Positions 1 to 6,158 of a stretch of DNA of 10,916 nucleotides are shown piece by piece. The position numbers and the translations under genes were made by a program. Source of the stretch: Paracoccaceae bacterium. GTDB taxonomy: Bacteria; Pseudomonadota; Alphaproteobacteria; Rhodobacterales; Rhodobacteraceae. The notes under the pieces were generated by a model, which was not told the origin of the DNA, did no database searches, and saw nothing but the letters and a program-made list of their open reading frames with translations. Position 1 is the first letter of the stretch. Every line of letters starts with the position of its first letter. The stretch lies in NCBI GenBank assembly GCA_016765235.1, contig JAESQH010000139.1, forward strand, positions 21,526 through 32,441, read 5' to 3'.

Positions 1-300
1 GCAGGTCTGTCATTGTTGGCACATTTAGGGTTAGAGGAAACCGTTTGGCCAACCGGCGCAATCGGATGGGGATCGGTAATCGGCCTTGGCCTTGGTCCAG
101 TCGGGCTGGCGTTTTACATCTGGGATATCGGTGTCAAAAAAGGGGACATACAAATTTTGGGCGTCGCGTCTTACGCCGCGCCAATGCTATCAACCGTTAT
201 TTTGATATTTGCAGGATACGCCACAGCCAGCTGGATTTTATTGCTGGCAGCGGCGCTGATTACGTCAGGCGCAGCCCTCGCTGCGATTGCGAATCGTTAA
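1..300 (+). CDS. EamA/DMT-family transporter, C-terminal part (5' end outside window)
   Basis: The reading frame is open from base 1 and ends at TAA 298-300, so only the last 99 residues are present and the start lies upstream. The visible part holds about three hydrophobic helices separated by short loops. It includes a GPVGLAFYIWDIGVKKGDIQ stretch followed by GVASYAAPMLST, typical of the second EamA repeat of drug/metabolite transporters of the YddG-like exporter type. Such proteins sit in the inner membrane with about ten helices and export amino acids or other small metabolites; the substrate cannot be read from this fragment. The stop overlaps the stop of the convergent ydcH-like gene by four bases. 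Family assignment is confident, substrate is unknown. Confidence 0.85.
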   Translation, partial: AGLSLLAHLGLEETVWPTGAIGWGSVIGLGLGPVGLAFYIWDIGVKKGDIQILGVASYAAPMLSTVILIFAGYATASWILLLAAALITSGAALAAIANR

Positions 301-467
301 ACCTGCGCGGCGATTCGCCCAATCTCTTCTTTGAGGCGCAGCTTTTCCTTTTTAAGATCGGCGACGACTAAATCGTCGGATCCAGGACTTCGTTGCTCAA
401 CTTCAATCTTACCGGAAAGGGACTCGTGTTTCTTGCGTAGCTCGGACAGATGGGAAGTCAGGCTCAT
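297..467 (-). CDS. YdcH/DUF465 family small coiled-coil protein
   Basis: This gene encodes 56 residues, almost entirely charged alpha helix. A first helix (about residues 3-26) and a second (about 34-54, rich in K, E, L and R) are joined by a short RSPGSDD turn, as expected for the short antiparallel coiled coil of the YdcH/DUF465 family (SlyX-like in size). No enzymatic motif is visible and the family has no firm function. The ATG at 467 was chosen over a frame extension to 512 because AAGGAGAG lies just upstream of it and family members begin with this kind of sequence (MSLTSHLSELRKKH). It lies 63 bases after the EamA transporter gene on the same strand and may be read from that transcript. 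Its stop overlaps the stop of the opposing gene at TTAA 297-300. Confidence 0.85.
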   Translation of the reverse strand: MSLTSHLSELRKKHESLSGKIEVEQRSPGSDDLVVADLKKEKLRLKEEIGRIAAQV

Positions 468-530
468 ATTACTCTCCTTGTTTGAGTTAGGGTAATCATT
501 GCATCTCACCATAAAAGATATGCGTTGTCA

Positions 531-1439
531 TCAAATCTTCAAGGAAAAACTTTTCACAAACTTCCAAGGATTGGCCAAAATACCCTTGAACGAGTTCAGT
601 TGCGCATTCGCCGAAAGCATCGCGATGACACCTCCCAGGGTGATTCCAGCCAACCCGATAAGGGTTGCTTGTGTCGGCAACTCGTTAAACCAAAAATACC
701 CTACCGGGATAGCGAACACTATATTGAAATAGAAGAATGGCGCTAATACGGAGGACTCAGCACGATTGTACGCCGCCACAGTCAAAAAGTGGCAGATTGC
801 CGAAACCGCACCGAGCGCGACGATAAATATCAGGTTTTGAAGGGAAATATCTGGAATCCCGTTCCAAAATGCCAATGGGGCGAGCATAAGTGACCCAACG
901 ATACACTGGACGACTAAGGTCGAGAACGCATCGCCACACGCGCAGGCACGTCTTGTTGCGGCCAAGTACGCACCCAAAAGAACTCCGCCGAGCAATGCCA
1001 ATAGCGTACCCAATTCCAAGCTGCCCTCGGGCCTTAAAATCACGTATGCGCCTGCAAAGCTAAGTCCTGCACCAGTGAACCGAAAAATGTCCATTTTTTC
1101 TTTGTAAAGCATCACCGAAATTAGCGACGCAACGACTGGCGCAATCAGGAAACCGCCGACGGCTTTTGCTAACGGAACGATAGACAGAGCAAAAATTAGC
1201 GCGGTCATCGCGCTCATCATCAGGCCGGTTCGGAACACCTGCCCAACGCGGTCATGAACCGGAATTTCAATCGGCTTTCGGAAGATAACCGAGATGCCCA
1301 ACGCGATAATTCCGGCTACAAAGTACCGCGAGAATACGATGAAGTATGGCGATTGATCAGTAGCGAGTGCTTTTGAAAACCCATCCGTCAGTGGCGTTAA
1401 TGCCATTGCAGCCACCAAAATTCCAACGCCTAATTTCAT
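531..1439 (-). CDS. EamA/DMT-family transporter (complete)
   Basis: The 302-residue product is very hydrophobic, with about ten predicted transmembrane helices arranged as two EamA repeats (roughly residues 1-137 and 143-275). Typical features are an N-terminal helix with TDGFSKALA, the SRYFVAG region, VGGFLIAPVVASLISVMLYKE at the end of the first repeat, and SSVLAPFFYFNIVFAIPVGY followed by FNELPT in the second. The C-terminal tail (about 277-302) is basic and probably cytoplasmic. It is expected to be an inner-membrane metabolite exporter; the substrate is not readable. The ATG at 1439 has a TGAGGT Shine-Dalgarno five bases upstream. The gene ends with tandem TGA TGA. The 54-base gap from the methyltransferase gene upstream is AT-rich and may hold its own promoter. 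This transporter differs clearly in sequence from the one at the left edge. Confidence 0.88.
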   Translation of the reverse strand: MKLGVGILVAAMALTPLTDGFSKALATDQSPYFIVFSRYFVAGIIALGISVIFRKPIEIPVHDRVGQVFRTGLMMSAMTALIFALSIVPLAKAVGGFLIAPVVASLISVMLYKEKMDIFRFTGAGLSFAGAYVILRPEGSLELGTLLALLGGVLLGAYLAATRRACACGDAFSTLVVQCIVGSLMLAPLAFWNGIPDISLQNLIFIVALGAVSAICHFLTVAAYNRAESSVLAPFFYFNIVFAIPVGYFWFNELPTQATLIGLAGITLGGVIAMLSANAQLNSFKGILANPWKFVKSFSLKI

Positions 1440-1447
1440 GTAACCTC

Positions 1448-1489
1448 ACCAGTTAATCCACCTTAGGTAGATAATTATTAACAGTTGGT
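1448..1489 (-). repeat. Imperfect inverted repeat in the leader of the EamA transporter gene
   Basis: ACCA-GTTAAT at 1448-1457 pairs with ATTAAC-(AGT)-TGGT at 1477-1489, giving ten base pairs with a three-base bulge and a 19-base loop. It fills most of the 54-base gap between the methyltransferase stop and the transporter start. In the leftward mRNA the 3' arm ends just before the GAGG ribosome-binding site. It could be a weak leader hairpin or a binding site, but AT-rich sequence of this length can form such a pairing by chance. There is no U-run, so it is not a standard terminator. Confidence 0.25.
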
Positions 1490-1493
1490 AAAG

Positions 1494-2255
1494 TTACATT
1501 ACTATAGGTTGAATATTTCGCAATATTTTTCGAACCCCGGTCCGGAAAGAATCTTCGTCTGTGGAATGCGCCAAACCTTGATGAAGTATCAACGGCGCGA
1601 GAAGTTCTAGCGCTCCGCCCACGCCCTTGCGGGCACGTACAATCACGCGCCCCGCCATGCGCCCTTCGCGAGAGGTAAGCGGCAGAATTCTAATGTCGCC
1701 CGTCTTGCCGTTCAGTGCGCCCAAAATATCCGCTAACCGCTCGGCACGGTGAATAATTGTGAAATACCCACGAGGCTTCAATCGTCGCAAGCCGACGATT
1801 ATCCAGTCTTCTAACCGCGCTTCCCCAATCCTGTGCGCCGTATCACGCCCGCTATCGCTCGGCGCAGAACTGGCCAATGCATCGTAAAACGGTGGATTAA
1901 TGAACACATGATCAAAAGCGGTTGCGCGAATTGGTTCCGGCAGATCCAACAGATCGCCGTCATGTACAGCATATTTAAACCCGTTGTCCGCTGCATTTCG
2001 CCGTGCCAGATCTGCGTAATCCGCCTGAATTTCCAAACCGTGGGCATCTAGACCCGGAACCCTTTTGCACAAACACGCGAGTGCTGTTCCTGCACCGCAC
2101 CCGATTTCCAGCACACTCTGGCCAGACTTGGCCACGACTGCCGCTGCTAAGAAAACCGGATCAGTCGCCGCGCGGTACCCGTTTTTAGGTTGCCATATTT
2201 TGATCGCACCACCTAAGAAATCATCCTGCGTTAGCTGGTCGTCTGCGAAGGTCAT
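1494..2255 (-). CDS. TrmN6-like N6-adenine methyltransferase (COG4123 type)
   Basis: The 253-residue product is a class I SAM-dependent methyltransferase. Residues 48-56 (VLEIGCGAG) form the SAM-binding motif I, E75 is in the position expected to bind the ribose, and N120-P121-P122-F123 is the catalytic NPPF motif of enzymes that methylate an exocyclic amino group. The N-terminal FLGGAIKIWQPKNGYRAATD and the size fit the COG4123 group, which includes E. coli TrmN6, the enzyme that methylates A37 of tRNA1(Val). The usual N-terminal recognition of tRNA cannot be confirmed here, so the RNA target is inferred; rRNA or a protein glutamine (PrmC-like) would be alternatives. The ATG overlaps the stop of the DUF2007 gene by four bases (ATGA at 2252-2255), indicating translational coupling. 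Confidence 0.85.
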   Translation of the reverse strand: MTFADDQLTQDDFLGGAIKIWQPKNGYRAATDPVFLAAAVVAKSGQSVLEIGCGAGTALACLCKRVPGLDAHGLEIQADYADLARRNAADNGFKYAVHDGDLLDLPEPIRATAFDHVFINPPFYDALASSAPSDSGRDTAHRIGEARLEDWIIVGLRRLKPRGYFTIIHRAERLADILGALNGKTGDIRILPLTSREGRMAGRVIVRARKGVGGALELLAPLILHQGLAHSTDEDSFRTGVRKILRNIQPIVM

Positions 2256-2473
2256 CGCCCTTCCGAAAGCTCGATATCATTGTCTTTTAGGATCGCGCGG
2301 GCGCGAAAATTATGGGCATCAGCCACCATCAAGCGACGTGGAAACAATCCAATGCCACCTTCGAGAACACTCATGTTTACGTCCAGCACAAAGGCCTCTA
2401 TATCTTCGCCCCGAAGCATCGCGGTCGCGAAGGCTATGATTGTTGGGTCGGTAGTTCGTAAGATTTCTTTCAT
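2252..2473 (-). CDS. DUF2007 domain protein (putative signal-transducing protein)
   Basis: A small 73-residue protein beginning MKEILRTTDPTIIAFATAML, followed by LRGEDIEAFVLDVNMSVLEG and a C-terminal LMVADAHNFRARAIL helix. This beta-alpha-beta pattern resembles the DUF2007 family, whose members are small ferredoxin-like folds of unproven role sometimes called prokaryotic signal-transducing proteins. The ATG at 2473 is preferred over the ATG at 2479 because AGG lies about eight bases upstream of it and only about two from the other. It is the first gene of the leftward group, divergent from the polyprenyl synthase gene with 60 bases between, and it is coupled to the methyltransferase gene by an ATGA overlap. 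No catalytic residues are recognisable. Confidence 0.82.
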   Translation of the reverse strand: MKEILRTTDPTIIAFATAMLRGEDIEAFVLDVNMSVLEGGIGLFPRRLMVADAHNFRARAILKDNDIELSEGR

Positions 2474-2533
2474 GCCCATAACCTAGAGCCTGAATCCATG
2501 CGCGTCGAGACCGGAAACAAAGGGAAGATACAA
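2474..2533. promoter_or_regulatory. Short divergent intergenic region between DUF2007 gene and polyprenyl synthase gene
   Basis: Only 60 bases separate the two divergent starts, so at least one promoter probably reaches into coding sequence. I did not find a convincing -35/-10 pair in either direction; a CATAAC at 2477-2482 is a possible rightward -10 but has no good -35 partner. The placement as a regulatory region is inferred from gene orientation only. Confidence 0.35.
2521..2527 (+). promoter_or_regulatory. Ribosome-binding site that sets the polyprenyl synthase start
   Basis: AGGGAAG lies six bases before the ATG at 2534. No comparable site precedes the in-frame ATG at 2498, which supports the downstream start and a 330-residue protein. 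Confidence 0.65.
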
Positions 2534-3526
2534 ATGTCGGGAAATACCGGGCCGTTTGAGCGGATGCAAAGCCTACTTGCCGATGACATGATCGCGGTGA
2601 ACCAACTGATCCGCACCCGTATGGCCAGCGAACACGCGCCGCGCATCCCTGAAGTCACCGCGCATCTGGTCGAAGCTGGCGGTAAGCGCCTGCGCCCGAT
2701 GCTGACGTTGGCCGCAGCACGGATGTGTGGCTACGAGGGCGAGGACCATGTCAAATTGGCAGCGACAGTTGAATTCATCCACACCGCGACGCTTTTGCAC
2801 GACGATGTGGTTGACGAAAGTGGTCAGCGCCGCGGTCGCCCGACAGCAAATCTTTTATGGGACAATAAATCCTCGATTTTGGTCGGGGATTATCTGTTTG
2901 CGCGGTCCTTTCAGTTGATGGTTGAAGCTGGCCGTTTAAAAGTTTTGGACATATTGGCGAATGCGTCAGCCGTTATTGCCGAAGGTGAGGTCCTTCAGCT
3001 TACAGCCGCGCAAAATCTGGCTACGACCGAGGAAATTTACCTTCAAGTCGTTCGCGGAAAAACCGCTGCTCTGTTTGCAGCTGCTTGCGAAGTTGGTGGC
3101 GAAATCGCCGATGCGCCTCAGGATCAAATCGATGCGCTGCACACATTCGGAGATGCGCTTGGGATCAGTTTCCAAATCGTCGATGATTTGCTGGATTACG
3201 GAGGTGCAAGTGCATCATTAGGAAAAAATACGGGCGATGATTTCCGCGAGCGCAAGCTGACGCTGCCGGTTATTTTGGCGATAGCCAAGGCCGAAACGAT
3301 GGAGCGTGCGTTCTGGGTTCGAACCATTGAAAAAGGCAAACAGCAAGATGGTGACCTTGAACACGCCATGAAGTTAATGACGAAATACAACACGCTAGAG
3401 GAAACACGCCTAAAAGCGCTGGACTGGGCGAATTTGGCGAAGGCTGCCCTTGGGCCGATCCCTGAAAGTGAGTTGCGGAGTCTATTGGAAGAACTTGCCG
3501 ATTTTGTAGTCTCGCGGATCGCTTAA
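2534..3526 (+). CDS. Long-chain polyprenyl diphosphate synthase (ubiquinone side chain)
   Basis: The 330-residue enzyme belongs to the trans-prenyltransferase family. GGKRLRP (49-55) binds isopentenyl diphosphate, the first aspartate-rich motif is DDVVD (90-94) and the second is DDLLD (217-221) within FQIVDDLLDY; K176 in VRGKTAAL and a late DDFRERKLTLP region are also as expected. These residues bind allylic diphosphate through magnesium. A small alanine five residues before the first motif (A85) fits a long product. It should condense farnesyl or geranylgeranyl diphosphate with isopentenyl diphosphate to make the octaprenyl or decaprenyl tail of ubiquinone; alphaproteobacteria of this type mostly carry Q-10, so decaprenyl is the likely product, but chain length cannot be proven from sequence. 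Its stop overlaps that of convergent ispE by four bases. An extension to an ATG at 2498 is possible but lacks a ribosome-binding site. Confidence 0.93.
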   Translation: MSGNTGPFERMQSLLADDMIAVNQLIRTRMASEHAPRIPEVTAHLVEAGGKRLRPMLTLAAARMCGYEGEDHVKLAATVEFIHTATLLHDDVVDESGQRRGRPTANLLWDNKSSILVGDYLFARSFQLMVEAGRLKVLDILANASAVIAEGEVLQLTAAQNLATTEEIYLQVVRGKTAALFAAACEVGGEIADAPQDQIDALHTFGDALGISFQIVDDLLDYGGASASLGKNTGDDFRERKLTLPVILAIAKAETMERAFWVRTIEKGKQQDGDLEHAMKLMTKYNTLEETRLKALDWANLAKAALGPIPESELRSLLEELADFVVSRIA

Positions 3527-4350
3527 ACTTCAGCTGAAACGACCCACCAGTCGGAATGGTTATCGCGAATTTCCGATGCAGCAATTGCTGCGTCCGCCTC
3601 ATTTGCAAACAATCCGAAACACGTTCCCCCTGAACCACTCATACGGATAAGCGCACAATTCTTCGTAGCTTCAAGTGCGCTCAAAACTTCGGCTATCTCT
3701 GTGCATTTATCTATCGCCGCAGCTTGCAAATCGTTCCGTTGCGCCCGCAGATACTCGAATAGGTTTTCGAGCGTTGGGAAGCTTTCGGGAACGCTCGACA
3801 GGCCGGCATTGTCGCGCGACTTCAGTGCCCTAAATACCGCACTGGTTTCCACAGCTGGTCCAGAATTTACCAGCACGATCCAGAACTTTGGCATCGCGGG
3901 CAACGCTTCCAATTTCTCACCGATGCCAGACATACGCACCGGAACTAGCGCCATACAAACTGGAACATCAGCGCCTAGGTCGGTTAATTGGTCCAGTGAT
4001 GGAACGTCAACATCCCACATGTCCGACAACAGGCGAATACATGCAGCGGCATCGGCAGAACCACCGCCAATACCGGACGCAACCGGAAGGTTTTTACGAA
4101 GCCGAAGTGCTGCACCTTTGCCCGCCAAAATTCGCGCCGCCCGCATTACCAGATTGTCGGCACCGGCCTCCAAGTCTTCGCCAAACAGGCCGGTTATATC
4201 CAGCGATAGATCATTGTCAGGCGTTGCTTCCAGCACATCTCCTATCGCTGGGAAAACCACGATGGAATCAAGCAAATGCATTCCGTCGTCCCGCTGGCCT
4301 GTAATATGCAGGCAAAGATTAATCTTGGCACGGGCCAACTCAACACGCAT
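3523..4350 (-). CDS. ispE: 4-diphosphocytidyl-2-C-methyl-D-erythritol kinase
   Basis: The 275-residue product is a GHMP-superfamily kinase that phosphorylates the 2-hydroxyl of CDP-methylerythritol with ATP, the fourth step of the MEP route to isopentenyl diphosphate in the cytosol. The N-terminal ARAKINLCLHI motif carries K9, the glycine-rich ATP-binding loop is PVASGIGGGSADAA (89-102), the catalytic aspartate is D128 in LGADVP, and the third GHMP motif is RMSGSGGTCFGLF (237-249). Length is normal for IspE. The ATG shares one base with the stop of the upstream TPR gene (TGATG at 4348-4352), so translation is probably coupled to it and no separate promoter is evident. Its 3' end overlaps the convergent polyprenyl synthase gene at TTAA 3523-3526. 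The product pathway feeds the substrate used by that neighbouring enzyme. Confidence 0.95.
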   Translation of the reverse strand: MRVELARAKINLCLHITGQRDDGMHLLDSIVVFPAIGDVLEATPDNDLSLDITGLFGEDLEAGADNLVMRAARILAGKGAALRLRKNLPVASGIGGGSADAAACIRLLSDMWDVDVPSLDQLTDLGADVPVCMALVPVRMSGIGEKLEALPAMPKFWIVLVNSGPAVETSAVFRALKSRDNAGLSSVPESFPTLENLFEYLRAQRNDLQAAAIDKCTEIAEVLSALEATKNCALIRMSGSGGTCFGLFANEADAAIAASEIRDNHSDWWVVSAEV

Positions 4351-6032
4351 CAGTTCGCGGATTCTTCTTCCAGAACCACATCCAGACCAACTTCCAACTT
4401 GCGTTTGATCCGTTCCAGATCGTCTGCCGAGGGGTCAAACGACATGGCGCGACGCCACTGGAATTCAGCTTCAAGCTTGCGACCAACCATCCACAGGACA
4501 TCGCCCAGATGGTCATTTACGATGGGGTCAACTGGCAGTAATTCAACGGCGCGTTCCATCGGGCCGACGGCCTCCTCGAACTTGCCGACACGGTACAATA
4601 CCCAACCGAGCGAGTCCGTAATGTACCCGTTCGAAGGCATCCCCGCGACCGCCGTTTCGATCATCATCTGTGCTTCTTCGAAGTTGATTCCCATCTCGAT
4701 GTAGGAATACGCGATGTAATTCAAAACGAACGGTTGATCAGGGGACAGCTCCAACGCCCGACGCAAATCTTTTTCGGCGGCGGGCCAATCGTCAAGCTGT
4801 TCGTAGCCGATGCCGCGTGTATAAAACAACACCCAGTGTTGCGAGCCGAACTCAGTGACATTCGCGATTGCCTTCGTGTAGGCATCAACCGATTCCGCGA
4901 ATTTTTCAACGCCACGATAAATATCGCCAAGCGCGTTCAGCACGAGAACATCATCAGGGAAACTATCGGCCAGTTCGACGAGGATTTCCGTCGCGCCATC
5001 GGTGTCACCGGCGGCGCGCAAAGCTTCGGCACGGCCTATTTCGGCGGCTTTGTACGACGGGGAACCTTCGGGAATTAGTCCATAGGCTTGCTCTGCCAGA
5101 TTGAACTGGTCTTCCAGCTCCAGTAATTCAGCGACAAGCAGAGACGCATCAACGAGGTCAGGTTGCAAATGTTGTGCCAGCCGCGCATAAAACAGCGCGG
5201 TGCGGTCAGGTTCGCCACGGCTTAGTAGATCGGCCAATGTCACGAATGCTTCGGACATGCCATAAGTCGGCGCATTAACATGCGAGAATTTCGGCAGATT
5301 GCCCAGCGCGACTTCATCGCGCAACGACAGAATCTGTTCATCCTGAAATCCGCGCACGATCGCTTCGTCCAAAACCTGCAATGCCTCGTCTTTGCGGCCA
5401 AGTTCAGAAAGAACTTCAACATGAATAACGATACTGTCACGGTTCAAATGCAACGGGCCGTCGCCGTTGCCGCCTAGAATTTCTGCCGCCGCTTCAAAAT
5501 CGCCCAGATATGCCTGCGCTAGCGCTTTGTTGTACTTTCCATACATCTCCAGCGTGTCATCTTCCGACAATCTATCAAATGCCTTGAATCCAGCTTCGAT
5601 TTCGCCCGCGCCAATCTTGATCCACGCGTCCAGCAATCCCCACAAAAGGGGCGACAGGAAATCCCGGTTCGGTGCAATCGCTAACTTAGCTGATTCGTAA
5701 TCACCTTTGTCGGCTAAATCGGTAAGCGCAACCAGATCGACGAAAACGTCTGCCTGATCATTGGCGCGCATCACACTTGCAATTCTCGCGGCGGGCTCAA
5801 AATCCCCGGCGGCAACGAAGGAAACCATTGCACTTTGTTTAAGACGCACATTCGCAGGATCCGCCGCCATTGCCCGAACGAAATAGCGCGCCGCGGCGTC
5901 AAAGCTACCATGTTCAAAAGCGCGATTAGCGGCGAGATATGGGCCAGCGAGACCTTGTGAAAACACAGGCGTAGCAGCCGTGCCCAACAAACTGGCACCG
6001 AGAATTAGTATCTTGAAAAAGCGTTTATCCAT
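4350..6032 (-). CDS. Exported tetratricopeptide-repeat protein
   Basis: The 560-residue product starts with a signal peptide: basic MDKRFFK, a hydrophobic stretch (about 8-20) and a likely cleavage after S25 (PVFS-QG). There is no lipobox cysteine, so it is probably soluble in the periplasm. The rest is helical repeats. Degenerate TPR units fill about 30-350, and clear ones lie near 362-392, 399-432, 434-466, 470-502 and 503-534, with typical A-x-Y, G-x-x-Y and ALELSPDQP-like segments. The tail is acidic. TPR arrays bind partner proteins; no enzyme motif is seen and the partner is unknown. The ATG at 6032 was chosen because AGGAG precedes it and it opens the signal peptide; a TTG at 6098 and an ATG at 6056 are in frame. 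It is coupled to ispE through TGATG. Resemblance to TPR proteins beside ispE in other Rhodobacterales is from memory. Confidence 0.85.
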   Translation of the reverse strand: MDKRFFKILILGASLLGTAATPVFSQGLAGPYLAANRAFEHGSFDAAARYFVRAMAADPANVRLKQSAMVSFVAAGDFEPAARIASVMRANDQADVFVDLVALTDLADKGDYESAKLAIAPNRDFLSPLLWGLLDAWIKIGAGEIEAGFKAFDRLSEDDTLEMYGKYNKALAQAYLGDFEAAAEILGGNGDGPLHLNRDSIVIHVEVLSELGRKDEALQVLDEAIVRGFQDEQILSLRDEVALGNLPKFSHVNAPTYGMSEAFVTLADLLSRGEPDRTALFYARLAQHLQPDLVDASLLVAELLELEDQFNLAEQAYGLIPEGSPSYKAAEIGRAEALRAAGDTDGATEILVELADSFPDDVLVLNALGDIYRGVEKFAESVDAYTKAIANVTEFGSQHWVLFYTRGIGYEQLDDWPAAEKDLRRALELSPDQPFVLNYIAYSYIEMGINFEEAQMMIETAVAGMPSNGYITDSLGWVLYRVGKFEEAVGPMERAVELLPVDPIVNDHLGDVLWMVGRKLEAEFQWRRAMSFDPSADDLERIKRKLEVGLDVVLEEESAN

Positions 6033-6042
6033 AAACCGGATG

Positions 6043-6047
6043 CTCCT
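6043..6047 (-). promoter_or_regulatory. Ribosome-binding site of the TPR gene
   Basis: AGGAG on the minus strand lies ten bases before ATG 6032. The spacing is slightly long, but the longer in-frame starts at 6056 and 6098 have no better site, and this start gives a clean signal peptide. Confidence 0.5.
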
Positions 6048-6058
6048 GAATTGCATGC

Positions 6059-6074
6059 ACGTTCCAGCGAACGT
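6059..6074 (-). repeat. Perfect 6-bp inverted repeat in the TPR gene leader
   Basis: ACGTTC-CAGC-GAACGT forms a six base-pair stem with a four-base loop, 26 bases upstream of the TPR start codon. It has no following U-run and so is not a standard terminator. It may be a leader hairpin or an operator, or chance. Confidence 0.3.
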
Positions 6075-6113
6075 ATGCGCCACGCGCGCAGGATTCAATC
6101 ACAACACTTAAGA

Positions 6114-6127
6114 ACATTACTAAATGT
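6114..6127 (-). repeat. Small inverted repeat upstream of the TPR gene
   Basis: ACATT-ACTA-AATGT is a perfect five base-pair inverted repeat in the gap after the ETF-QO stop. It lies inside a wider pair of ATCACA (6098-6103) and TGTGAT (6125-6130) arms. This is a possible regulator-binding region for the TPR-ispE unit, but the arms are short and chance is a serious alternative. Confidence 0.22.
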
Positions 6128-6158
6128 GATCAAATCGAGAGATGACGTTCGATAATTC

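Noticed and set aside
503..531. Possible leftward promoter for the ydcH-like gene (ATGACA, 17 bases, TGAGAT)
   Set aside because: The -35 matches five of six positions but the -10 matches only three of six, so it is too weak to annotate.
2498..2533. Longer N-terminus of polyprenyl synthase starting at ATG 2498
   Set aside because: No ribosome-binding site precedes it, while AGGGAAG is well placed for ATG 2534, and the family motifs do not need the extra twelve residues.
3701..4408. 235-residue open frame on the + strand opposite ispE
   Set aside because: It lies opposite a complete ispE with all GHMP motifs; its Ser/Arg/Pro-rich product is typical of an antisense shadow frame.
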